This document shows, in pieces, positions 1-4,870 of a DNA stretch of 5,065 nucleotides. Position numbers and translations under genes: made by a program. The stretch is from NCBI GenBank assembly GCA_017882055.1, contig JADGQE010000304.1, positions 1 through 5,065 on the forward strand, read 5' to 3'. The stretch is from Thermoflexales bacterium. GTDB lineage: Bacteria > Chloroflexota > Anaerolineae > Fen-1058. Every line of letters starts with the position of its first letter. Within the stretch, counting starts at the first letter, position 1. The notes beneath the pieces were generated by a model. It did no database searches. It was not told the DNA's origin and worked only from the letters and a program-made list of their open reading frames with translations.

Positions 1-86
1 ATCTTCATACGAGGCAACGCCATTGTGGCTCTGCAACCGACTCTAGCGTTTCTGCCTCTCGTGGGGAACCCCACTAGTTGGAACTG
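1..86. other. Non-coding stretch downstream of tRNA-Asp with two possible stem-loops
   Basis: No convincing gene is visible here. On the minus strand this is the 3' flank of tRNA-Asp. A short inverted repeat GTGGGG/CCCCAC lies at 61-74. A longer one pairs GAGGCA plus ACGC (11-20) with GCGT plus TGCCTC (46-58), with a 3-nt bulge and a loop of about 25 nt. Neither is followed by a T-run on the minus strand, so they are not typical intrinsic terminators. They could help 3' processing of the tRNA precursor, but that is inference. Confidence 0.35.
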
Positions 87-160
87 CGGACCCGACGGGA
101 TTCGAACCCGCGATCTCGGCCTTGACAGGGCCGCATGTTTGGCCGCTACACCACGGGTCC
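87..160 (-). tRNA. tRNA-Asp (anticodon GTC)
   Basis: The minus strand folds into a complete cloverleaf. The 7-bp acceptor stem is GGACCCG/CGGGTCC with a G discriminator at 87. The D arm is GTGT/ACAT. The anticodon stem CGGCC/GGCCG closes the loop CTGTCAA, so the anticodon is GTC and the amino acid is Asp. The variable loop is 5 nt, and the T arm GCGGG/CCCGT carries the TTCGAAT loop. CCA is not encoded in the DNA and must be added by tRNA nucleotidyltransferase. The gene lies about 60 nt downstream of the threonine aldolase stop codon and has its own strong promoter (185-213), so it is probably transcribed independently, with possible read-through from ltaE. Confidence 0.97.
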
Positions 161-171
161 AACACATCTTC

Positions 172-185
172 TTTCGCGCGCGAAA
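172..185. repeat. Perfect 14-bp palindrome at the tRNA-Asp transcription start region
   Basis: TTTCGCGCGCGAAA is a perfect inverted repeat centred at 178.5. It starts at the last base of the -10 box, covers the expected discriminator and start site of the tRNA-Asp promoter, and ends 12 nt before the tRNA. It has no T-run, so it is unlikely to be a terminator. It may be a protein-binding site, or simply a GC-rich discriminator that happens to be symmetric. Confidence 0.5.
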
Positions 186-213
186 TCATACCAGACCGGC
201 ACACTTTTGTCAA
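185..213 (-). promoter_or_regulatory. Near-consensus sigma-70 promoter for tRNA-Asp
   Basis: On the minus strand TTGACA (208-213) is separated by exactly 17 nt from TATGAT (185-190). The -35 box is a perfect match and the -10 box matches at five of six positions. The expected start is near 178, giving a 5' leader of about 17 nt. The bases just after the -10 box are TTCGCGCG; GC-rich discriminators are known in stable-RNA promoters that respond to ppGpp. The -35 box begins only about 8 nt beyond the stop codon of the threonine aldolase gene. Confidence 0.75.
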
Positions 214-221
214 CTACAATC

Positions 222-1274
222 TCAATTCCTCACGGCGTTCCTGAAAGCCAGCAGCGTGTGATCGATGTCAGCCCGATCAACCCAGGCATGCGTCACGGCA
301 CGGAAACGCCGGAAATGGACGCCGGGGCCGATCAACTTCACTTTTTGCTCAAACATGCGCTGGGTTACAACCTCTGCATCAACTTTCACATCAGGCGCAA
401 GTTCGAAGAACAGGATATTAGTCTGGACGCGATCCAGATCGACAATGAAGCCCGGCATATCGGCTAAGCCTTCTGCCAGTCGACGCGCGTTGGCGTGATC
501 TTCGGCCAATCGATCAATCATCTTCTCCAGTGCGACGATGCCGGCTGCCGCCAACACACCCGCCTGCCGCATCCCCCCACCCAGCTGCTTGCGGATCCGT
601 CGCGCCCGCGCAATGAAATCTTTCGATCCGCAAATGACCGATCCGACCGGCGCACTTAGACCTTTCGACAAACAGAATGTTACTGAATCAACGTACTGCG
701 TCAGTTCTTTCACGTCCACGCCCAAAGCAACGGCCGCATTGAAGACGCGCGCACCGTCGAGATGGACTTGCAGGCTGCGTCGATCCGCCAACGCGCGCAC
801 TTCGCGCATGTAGTGCGGTGGCAGCACGGTTCCGCCGCAGCGATTGTGCGTGTTCTCGATCGCGATCAGCCGCGTGCGCGGCTCGTGCTGATCACTGCCC
901 CGGATCGCGGCCTCGACTTTGTCTAACGGCAGCGTTCCATCGGCATTGTTCGGAATTTGAAACTGAGCAATACCACCCAGTGCCGATGATCCGCCTGCTT
1001 CGTAGCGAAAGATATGCGCCTCACTGCCCACGATCACTTCATCGCCGCGGCCGCAGTGGGTGAGCAGCGACGTGAGGTTACCCATCGTACCGCTGGCAAC
1101 GAATACGGCCGCTTCTTTGCCCATCTTCGCGGCTGACAGTTCTTCAAGCCGATTCACCGTCGGATCGTCGCCGAAGACGTCATCGCCCAGCTCGGCTTCA
1201 TACATCGCCTTACGCATTTCGGGCGTTGGCTGAGTCACCGTATCAGATCGTAAATCAATGTAACCGTTGAGCAC
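222..1274 (-). CDS. ltaE: Low-specificity L-threonine aldolase (PLP enzyme)
   Basis: This 350-residue protein is a fold-type I PLP enzyme expected to cleave L-threonine or L-allo-threonine to glycine and acetaldehyde in the cytosol. It opens with IDLRSDTVTQPTPEMR (6-21) followed by GDDVFGDDPTVN (30-41), the classic threonine aldolase N-terminus. The phosphate-binding loop is SGTMGN (61-66). His87 in SEAHIF should stack on the PLP ring. Asp173 and Arg176 in HLDGAR should contact the pyridine nitrogen and substrate. Lys204 in FCLSKGLSAPVGS is the Schiff-base lysine. GGGMRQ (232-237) is also conserved. Length is close to the family's usual 330-350. The start is GTG, chosen because GGAGG (1282-1286) sits 7 nt upstream and because IDLRSDT normally lies at the extreme N-terminus. 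The gene follows the nitrilase homologue by 36 nt, so co-transcription is likely. All key catalytic residues are present. Confidence 0.95.
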   Translation of the reverse strand: MLNGYIDLRSDTVTQPTPEMRKAMYEAELGDDVFGDDPTVNRLEELSAAKMGKEAAVFVASGTMGNLTSLLTHCGRGDEVIVGSEAHIFRYEAGGSSALGGIAQFQIPNNADGTLPLDKVEAAIRGSDQHEPRTRLIAIENTHNRCGGTVLPPHYMREVRALADRRSLQVHLDGARVFNAAVALGVDVKELTQYVDSVTFCLSKGLSAPVGSVICGSKDFIARARRIRKQLGGGMRQAGVLAAAGIVALEKMIDRLAEDHANARRLAEGLADMPGFIVDLDRVQTNILFFELAPDVKVDAEVVTQRMFEQKVKLIGPGVHFRRFRAVTHAWVDRADIDHTLLAFRNAVRN

Positions 1275-1275
1275 G

Positions 1276-1310
1276 ATCCAACCTCCAACCTCTAATCTCC
1301 AATGTCCAAC
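1276..1310 (-). repeat. Five-unit heptamer array upstream of ltaE
   Basis: On the minus strand the whole gap between the nitrilase stop and the ltaE start reads as five in-register 7-mers: GTTGGAC, ATTGGAG, ATTAGAG, GTTGGAG, GTTGGAT. The consensus is RTTRGAN. The fourth and fifth units together provide the GGAGG Shine-Dalgarno sequence of ltaE. This is a tandem microrepeat that doubles as the ribosome binding region. Confidence 0.75.
1282..1286 (-). promoter_or_regulatory. Shine-Dalgarno site deciding the GTG start of ltaE
   Basis: GGAGG on the minus strand lies 7 nt before the GTG codon at 1272-1274. It supports GTG as the initiation codon and is embedded in the heptamer array. Confidence 0.7.
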
Positions 1311-2123
1311 TCAATACTGCTTCACGATCGATCGATACGCGCTGGGCTGGCGGGCCTGCAGGATTTGCAGTTCCTCGCGATAGCGCCGCACGTCGTCCAG
1401 ATCGATCTTGGCGACGGCGTAACCTTCGATCTCTTCGTCGACCGCCGCGTAGATTTGGCCGCGCGGACCCACGATCATCGACTGGCCGAAGAAACTCAGA
1501 GTCGCATCGGTACCGATGCGGTTCGCCGCCGCGACGAAGCACGTATTCTCATACGCACGCGCCATCAAATATGTGCGCCATTCCTGATCATTCGGCTTCT
1601 CCCAGTTCGCACATTCGATGAGCAAATCAGCGCCGTCGAGCACATACGTCCGCGCCACTTCGGGAAATGCCAGGTCCCAGCCGATCATCAGGCCGACGTT
1701 GCCAAACTCGGCCTCCATGATCGGGAATTTGAAGCCGGCACGGAAGGCCAGGCGCTCTTCGCCCTTCAAATGCACCTTGCGGTACTCGCCGACCATGTCG
1801 CCATCCGTCCCGATCAGCACCGCCGAGTTATACAGGACACTTTCAACTTTCTCTTTGGCGGCCAGACCGAAAGCGACATGCACGCCAAAATCACTGGCGC
1901 GCTGCGCGATCAAATTCGACGACGGGCCGGGAACGCGCTGGGCGTAATCGGTGAAGCGCACACCACATTCATAACCGGTGGTACACAGTTCCGGAAAAAC
2001 GATCAGATCAACTTTCTGCTCGGTCGCCACACGATGGATCCATTCCGAAGCTTTCACCAGGTTCGCTTCGACATCGTTGAACTTCACTTCCATTTGAACG
2101 ACCGCCACGGTAAGTTCGCGCAT
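1311..2123 (-). CDS. Nitrilase/carbon-nitrogen hydrolase superfamily protein lacking the nucleophilic Cys
   Basis: This 270-residue protein spans the whole nitrilase-superfamily domain, whose members hydrolyse amides, carbamoyl compounds or nitriles with a Glu-Lys-Cys triad. Glu45 is in FPELCTTGY and Lys116 in EYRKVHL. The third motif, normally ending in ICYD or ICWD followed by xxFPE, reads GLMIGWDLAFPEVAR (144-158). Gly148 therefore stands where the Cys nucleophile belongs (codon GGC at 1680-1682, one base from TGC). The rest of that motif and the downstream CANW (161-164) and MARAYEN (177-183) signatures are intact, so the alignment is unambiguous. No frameshift or stop interrupts the gene. 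ATG is the start, with GAGGAG (2130-2135) 6 nt upstream. It lies 43 nt after rluD and 36 nt before ltaE. It may be a pseudoenzyme or scaffold, or carry a sequencing error; as written, ordinary hydrolase activity is unlikely. The ancestral substrate cannot be told. Confidence 0.88.
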   Translation of the reverse strand: MRELTVAVVQMEVKFNDVEANLVKASEWIHRVATEQKVDLIVFPELCTTGYECGVRFTDYAQRVPGPSSNLIAQRASDFGVHVAFGLAAKEKVESVLYNSAVLIGTDGDMVGEYRKVHLKGEERLAFRAGFKFPIMEAEFGNVGLMIGWDLAFPEVARTYVLDGADLLIECANWEKPNDQEWRTYLMARAYENTCFVAAANRIGTDATLSFFGQSMIVGPRGQIYAAVDEEIEGYAVAKIDLDDVRRYREELQILQARQPSAYRSIVKQY

Positions 2124-2166
2124 GAATGTCTCCTCTCATTAGAACATCGGTTCGTCTGATTTTCCC

Positions 2167-3096
2167 TTATTTTTCAGCCGATGTCAACTGATCCAAAATC
2201 GATTGCAGCTCGACCGGCAATTTGCACGTAAACGTCTGCTCCTGCCCGCTCGACGGCAGACGAAACGTCAACGAGGCCGCGTGCAAAAAATGTCGTTCGA
2301 GCGCGAGCAACGGCTTCTTACGGCCATACATCGTATCGCCCACCAGCGGATACCCGAGCCACGCAAAATGCACCCGAATCTGATGCGTCCGCCCGGTTTC
2401 GGGATAAGCTTCGATCAAAGTCAGATCAGGAGCGTGGAAAACTTTGATCGACTTGTAACGCGTGCGAGCGGTTCGGCCGTCATCGACTACGGCCATCTTT
2501 TTGCGATGATTCCGGTGGCGGCCAATCGGCGCTTCGATGATGCCCTGTGCCGGCGCGACGAGGCCTTCCACTAATGCCACATAAACTTTCTTAACCGTGC
2601 GCGATTTGAACTGCGCCTGGAGTTCGCGCAGCGATCGATCGTGCTTGGCCACGACGATCAAACCGGAGGTATCTTTGTCAAGCCGATGCACGATGCCGGG
2701 TCGAATCTCGCCGCCGACGCCTTCGAGATCGGGGATATGGCTCAACACGGCATTCACCAGCGTGCCGTGCGCATGGCCCGCCGCTGGATGAACCACCAGA
2801 CCGGCCGGCTTGTCGATCACGACGACGTCCTCATCTTCGTAAACAATCGAAAGCGGAATGTCTTCAGCAACAAGATCCGTCAGAACAGGTGGAGGAATGC
2901 GAACGACAACTTCATCCCCCGGCGCGATCTTATCTGCCGCATCGCAGGCTGATCCGTTGCACAGGATGAAGCCATCGTCGATCAAGCGTTGCACTGCAGT
3001 GCGGGAGACATCGGCCAAACGGGCAGCGATGAAACGATCGAGACGACCATTTTCGCCGGGTGCCACGGTTAAAGTAACGATCCGCTCTGCCATCAT
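2167..3096 (-). CDS. rluD: RluA-family 23S rRNA pseudouridine synthase, RluD type
   Basis: This enzyme isomerises uridine to pseudouridine in large-subunit rRNA; RluD proper acts on helix 69 (E. coli U1911, U1915, U1917). Counting from the ATG at 3094-3096 the product is 309 residues, slightly shorter than E. coli RluD. An S4 RNA-binding domain occupies about residues 15-75 (GRLDRFIA at 17-24). The catalytic domain follows, with VIDKPAGLVVHP (93-104), the active-site motif HRLDKDTSG (137-145) carrying catalytic Asp140, and GRTHQIRVH (235-243). The reading frame extends 4 codons further to a TTG at 3108, but that TTG lies inside an inverted repeat; ATG at 3096 or 3093 is preferred. No good Shine-Dalgarno precedes either ATG, so initiation may depend on coupling with lspA, whose stop is 42 nt upstream. 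The lspA-rluD neighbourhood is conserved in many bacteria (lspA-ylyB in Bacillus). A close relative such as RluB- or RluC-like specificity cannot be fully excluded. Confidence 0.93.
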   Translation of the reverse strand: MMAERIVTLTVAPGENGRLDRFIAARLADVSRTAVQRLIDDGFILCNGSACDAADKIAPGDEVVVRIPPPVLTDLVAEDIPLSIVYEDEDVVVIDKPAGLVVHPAAGHAHGTLVNAVLSHIPDLEGVGGEIRPGIVHRLDKDTSGLIVVAKHDRSLRELQAQFKSRTVKKVYVALVEGLVAPAQGIIEAPIGRHRNHRKKMAVVDDGRTARTRYKSIKVFHAPDLTLIEAYPETGRTHQIRVHFAWLGYPLVGDTMYGRKKPLLALERHFLHAASLTFRLPSSGQEQTFTCKLPVELQSILDQLTSAEK

Positions 3097-3106
3097 AGCT
3101 AACAGC

Positions 3107-3177
3107 AACCCACAGAGAACACAAGAGCGCAGAGTCTCTTAACTCGACAGGCTCTGTGTCTCCGTGTCTCCGTGGTT
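3107..3177. repeat. Imperfect inverted repeat (GTGTCTCCGTGG family), copy 1
   Basis: The left arm 3107-3134 (starting AACCCACAGAGAACAC) and right arm 3152-3177 (ending CTCCGTGTCTCCGTGGTT) are imperfectly complementary around a loop of about 17 nt. A 21-nt stretch of the right arm (3163-3183) matches 4338-4358 at 20 of 21 positions, so this is a repeated element. It contains the stop codon and last codons of the downstream lspA and abuts the start of rluD. Similar degenerate AACCACGGAGACAC-type repeats are, to my knowledge, scattered in many environmental bacterial genomes; no transposase is visible. Confidence 0.7.
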
Positions 3178-3657
3178 GGATTTCTTCTGCCTGCGTTCCT
3201 CACGCAATATCGCAACCCCGAGCAGGATCACGCTCAAGACAATTGACCAATCCGCAAGATTCGAGGCGTTGCGAAAAGTGCCAATCCCTACGTCGAAGAA
3301 ATCAATCACGTGGCCAAGCCGGATGCCATCAATGGCGTTGCCAAGGGTGCCACCGACCATAAGTCCCAATGCCAGCGCGAAGAGTTTTTGATCCTCACGC
3401 AAACGTCGCGCATAGAAGATAATCACCGCACTGACCGTCAGTCGGACAATGATAAACACCGGCCCGAGATCTTTGAAAAGACCAAATGCGACTCCGGTGT
3501 TAATGGTATGCACAATCTGAAAAACCGGGGAGGGGCCGGGCAAAGGCGACCAGGCGCCGCCCACTGGCAAATACATTGAGACGAAATATTTAATCACCTG
3601 ATCCACTGCGATGATCACCACCGCAACGATCAGAATCAGCCGGGTTGTTTTTTTCAA
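3139..3657 (-). CDS. lspA: Signal peptidase II paralogue, downstream copy, with Arg-to-Gly change
   Basis: LspA is an inner-membrane aspartyl protease that removes the signal peptide of diacylglyceryl-modified prolipoproteins just before the lipobox Cys. This copy has 172 residues and four hydrophobic segments (about 6-28, 66-84, 91-108 and 136-152). Conserved motifs are VDQVIK (18-23), NTGVAFG (53-59), GGTLGN (102-107), Asp110, HVIDF with Asp119 (116-120), and NLAD with Asp136 (133-136). The catalytic aspartates are therefore retained. The usual DR pair after GNxx reads Asp110-Gly111 (GGC, one base from the CGC of its neighbour). The start is TTG at 3655-3657, supported by AAGAGG (3666-3671) and by the same context in the upstream copy. 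I count 69 identities in the first 120 aligned residues against that copy. The C-terminal NHGDTETQ is encoded by an inverted-repeat element. It is likely functional but possibly altered in specificity or inhibitor binding. Confidence 0.9.
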   Translation of the reverse strand: MKKTTRLILIVAVVIIAVDQVIKYFVSMYLPVGGAWSPLPGPSPVFQIVHTINTGVAFGLFKDLGPVFIIVRLTVSAVIIFYARRLREDQKLFALALGLMVGGTLGNAIDGIRLGHVIDFFDVGIGTFRNASNLADWSIVLSVILLGVAILREERRQKKSNHGDTETQSLSS

Positions 3658-3665
3658 ATGAGCAA

Positions 3666-3671
3666 CCTCTT
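3666..3671 (-). promoter_or_regulatory. Shine-Dalgarno site deciding the TTG start of the downstream lspA
   Basis: AAGAGG lies 8 nt before the TTG at 3655-3657. The sequence from here into the gene (GGTTGCTCATTTGAAA) closely matches the same interval of the other lspA (GGTTGTTCTTTTGAAG), which supports homologous TTG starts in both. Confidence 0.7.
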
Positions 3672-3696
3672 GCTTTTGCAGCGGAGCCTACCGATT

Positions 3697-4257
3697 CTAA
3701 TTCTGCACACTCGACATCCCGGCGTCGCCGGTCTTTGATTTCTTTGGCTGCCTCTCTGCCCATGCCCGACGCTTCGCGTCGGTGGGCCGCCAGGCGTCAC
3801 GCAACATCGCAAAGCCCAGCAAGATCACCCCGGCCACAATCGACACGTCGGCCAGATTCGAAGTGTACCAACGTGTGGCGCCGATGCCGACATCGATGAA
3901 GTCGATCACATGGCCGAGCCGGACGCGATCGGTCAGGTTGCCCAGCGCGCCGCCGAGCTGCAAACCAAGTGCGATCCGGAACAACCACTGCCCCTGCGCC
4001 AGGCGACGGGAGTAATAAACGATGGCGCCAATCACGACGAGGGCAATCAGCACAAATACCGTGCCGAGGTCTTTGAACAGGCCAAAGGCTGCGCCGGTAT
4101 TATAGACGTACACGATTTGGAAAAACGGATTCGGTCCCGGAAACGGCGACCAGGTGCCATACAGCGGCAGGCTGGCCGACACAATGAACTTAGTGACCTG
4201 ATCGACGGCAATGACAATCAGAGCCAAAACCGGGACGAGCATCTGACTTCGCTTCAA
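3697..4257 (-). CDS. lspA: Signal peptidase II, upstream copy
   Basis: This is the more canonical of the two prolipoprotein signal peptidases. From the TTG at 4255-4257 it is 186 residues with four membrane segments (about 6-28, 66-83, 91-108, 137-153). Motifs are VDQVTK (18-23), NTGAAFG (53-59), GGALGN (102-107), the intact Asp110-Arg111 pair, HVIDF with Asp119, and NLAD with Asp137. An in-frame ATG at 4302 would add 15 residues, but it lies within an inverted repeat and the added residues are not family-like. The TTG has AAAGG 8 nt upstream and aligns residue for residue with the start of the downstream copy (MKRSQ versus MKKTT, both with Asp at 19). After the last membrane segment there is a basic tail of about 30 residues, longer than usual for the family. 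The gap to the downstream lspA is 39 nt, so the two are probably co-transcribed. Confidence 0.94.
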   Translation of the reverse strand: MKRSQMLVPVLALIVIAVDQVTKFIVSASLPLYGTWSPFPGPNPFFQIVYVYNTGAAFGLFKDLGTVFVLIALVVIGAIVYYSRRLAQGQWLFRIALGLQLGGALGNLTDRVRLGHVIDFIDVGIGATRWYTSNLADVSIVAGVILLGFAMLRDAWRPTDAKRRAWAERQPKKSKTGDAGMSSVQN

Positions 4258-4265
4258 AAGAACAA

Positions 4266-4274
4266 CCTTTCCCC
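4266..4274 (-). promoter_or_regulatory. Shine-Dalgarno site deciding the TTG start of the upstream lspA
   Basis: GGGGAAAGG on the minus strand ends 8 nt before the TTG at 4255-4257, the same spacing as in the downstream lspA. It favours this TTG over the in-frame ATG at 4302. Confidence 0.65.
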
Positions 4275-4285
4275 GCAGTACCACA

Positions 4286-4352
4286 AACCACGGATCCGCC
4301 ATGAACGCGAAGCATCAATCGATTTCTCCGCGTCCTGCGTGTCTCCGTGGTT
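4286..4352. repeat. Imperfect inverted repeat (GTGTCTCCGTGG family), copy 2
   Basis: AACCACGGA (4286-4294) pairs perfectly with TCCGTGGTT (4344-4352), and ACGCG (4305-4309) pairs in the same register with CGCGT (4329-4333), both centred on 4319, with further scattered pairs between. The loop region contains AATCGATT. The right arm is shared with copy 1 at 3107-3177 (20 of 21 bases over 4338-4358). The element sits in the leader of the upstream lspA; as RNA it would form a long interrupted stem-loop ahead of the ribosome binding site. Confidence 0.72.
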
Positions 4353-4401
4353 AGATTTTCAGCACGGCTAGTAGTCAACCATGAAAGTTTTGATGGGGCG
4401 T

Positions 4402-4407
4402 AGTATA
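4402..4407 (-). promoter_or_regulatory. Possible -10 box upstream of lspA
   Basis: TATACT on the minus strand matches five of six consensus positions. No recognisable -35 box is found 16-18 nt upstream and there is no extended -10 TG, so the assignment is weak. Its position, after the hairpin cluster and before the lspA leader, is sensible for a promoter of the lspA-rluD block. Confidence 0.3.
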
Positions 4408-4448
4408 GCCGCTTGTCGGCGTTTGACGGGCACACGCCTGGCGGCCCA

Positions 4449-4489
4449 CCGACGCATTGCGTCGGGTATGGGCAGGCCCGATGCTACCC
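4449..4489. repeat. Cluster of GC-rich palindromes after the zinc-finger gene
   Basis: CCGACGCA and TGCGTCGG form 8-bp perfect arms around a single base (4449-4465). Directly next to it GGGTA (4464-4468) pairs with TACCC (4485-4489) and encloses GGGC-AG-GCCC (4470-4479). The two structures share 4464-4465, so they may be alternatives or stacked. No T-run follows on the minus strand, so a classical intrinsic terminator is not supported. A REP-like element or an mRNA 3'-end stabilising structure is possible. Confidence 0.5.
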
Positions 4490-4517
4490 CGCATAACTTA
4501 TTTGGTGGACCACTAGC

Positions 4518-4865
4518 TTACGAGCGGCGCTCGCGTTTCGATTGGCAGCTCAAACACAAGGGCGTGTAAGGAATCGCCTTGAGACGAGCGGCGTCAATCT
4601 CTTTGCCGCAATCCAGACACAGCCCATAAGTGCCGTTGTCAAAACGCACCAGGGCGTCATTCACCAGTTGCAGTGTCTGCTGCTCGTTGACCTGCACGGC
4701 CAGATCGCGCGCCTGATCGAAGGCCGTCGTACCGTCATCGGCCGGGTGCGTGCTGTAACCCACACCCTCTTCTTTGGCGACGGCGCTCAACTGCTGAAGC
4801 TGTTCAGTCAGGTTGGCTTTTTCGGCCAGCAACGCATTCTTCAAACGTTCATACGGAATCGGCAT
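4518..4865 (-). CDS. TraR/DksA-type C4 zinc-finger protein (YlyA/YteA-like)
   Basis: This 115-residue protein begins with a helical, probably coiled-coil region (about 5-32 and 47-76) and ends in a C4 zinc finger. Cys83-x2-Cys86 and Cys104-x2-Cys107 are the metal ligands, with RLKAIPYTPLC between them as is typical of the TraR/DksA family. HPADDGT (40-46) is characteristic of the short Gram-positive-type members (YteA/YlyA, YocK) rather than of E. coli DksA, whose DxxDxA tip motif is not seen. Family members bind in or near the RNA polymerase secondary channel; for this branch the role is less certain. The start is ATG at 4863-4865, 5 nt after GGAGG (4871-4875); an in-frame GTG at 4871 overlaps that site and is rejected. 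Position just before lspA matches ylyA in Bacillus. Confidence 0.9.
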   Translation of the reverse strand: MPIPYERLKNALLAEKANLTEQLQQLSAVAKEEGVGYSTHPADDGTTAFDQARDLAVQVNEQQTLQLVNDALVRFDNGTYGLCLDCGKEIDAARLKAIPYTPLCLSCQSKRERRS

Positions 4866-4870
4866 AGCCA

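Larger units (their letters stand above)
4258..4517. other. Longest intergenic stretch: repeat, possible promoter and hairpin cluster
   Basis: The 260 bases between the zinc-finger gene and lspA hold no credible gene on either strand. On the minus strand, from the zinc-finger stop onward, it contains a cluster of GC-rich palindromes (4449-4489), a TATACT possible -10 box (4402-4407), an inverted repeat (4286-4352) and the lspA Shine-Dalgarno. This separation suggests that lspA and the genes after it are at least partly transcribed from their own promoter. Confidence 0.6.

Noticed and set aside
1..23. ATG on the minus strand at 21-23 running off the window (MALPRMK)
   Set aside because: Only seven codons are visible, with no convincing Shine-Dalgarno and no recognisable protein.
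61..74. GTGGGG/CCCCAC hairpin as the tRNA-Asp terminator
   Set aside because: The stem is short and the minus strand continues with GAGAGGCAG rather than a T-run.
1326..1336. CGATCGATCG-type palindromes (also near 2633-2641)
   Set aside because: They lie within conserved coding sequence, and short GATC-rich runs are expected at this composition; they are not HIP1 sites.
1302..2159. Plus-strand open frame of 285 codons antisense to the nitrilase homologue
   Set aside because: It overlaps almost exactly a clear superfamily gene on the other strand, has no recognisable motif, and is explained by GC-biased codon use of the real gene.
3097..3108. TTG at 3108 as the start of rluD
   Set aside because: It overlaps the end of the repeat arm, has no ribosome binding site and adds residues not typical of RluD; ATG at 3096 or 3093 is more likely.
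4258..4302. ATG at 4300-4302 as start of the upstream lspA
   Set aside because: It lies inside the inverted repeat and adds 15 non-family residues; TTG at 4257 has a good Shine-Dalgarno and matches the paralogue.
3910..4371. Plus-strand open frame of 153 codons antisense to the upstream lspA
   Set aside because: It is antisense to a gene with all LspA motifs and runs through the inverted repeat; no domain or ribosome binding site is seen.
4190..4435. Minus-strand frame encoding LTTETRRTRR
   Set aside because: The Thr-Glu-Arg-rich peptide is a translation of the inverted repeat, and the frame overlaps the true lspA start in another phase.
4381..4569. Plus-strand 62-codon frame across the hairpin cluster
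   Set aside because: It runs through palindromes and into the antisense of the zinc-finger gene; there is no ribosome binding site or motif.
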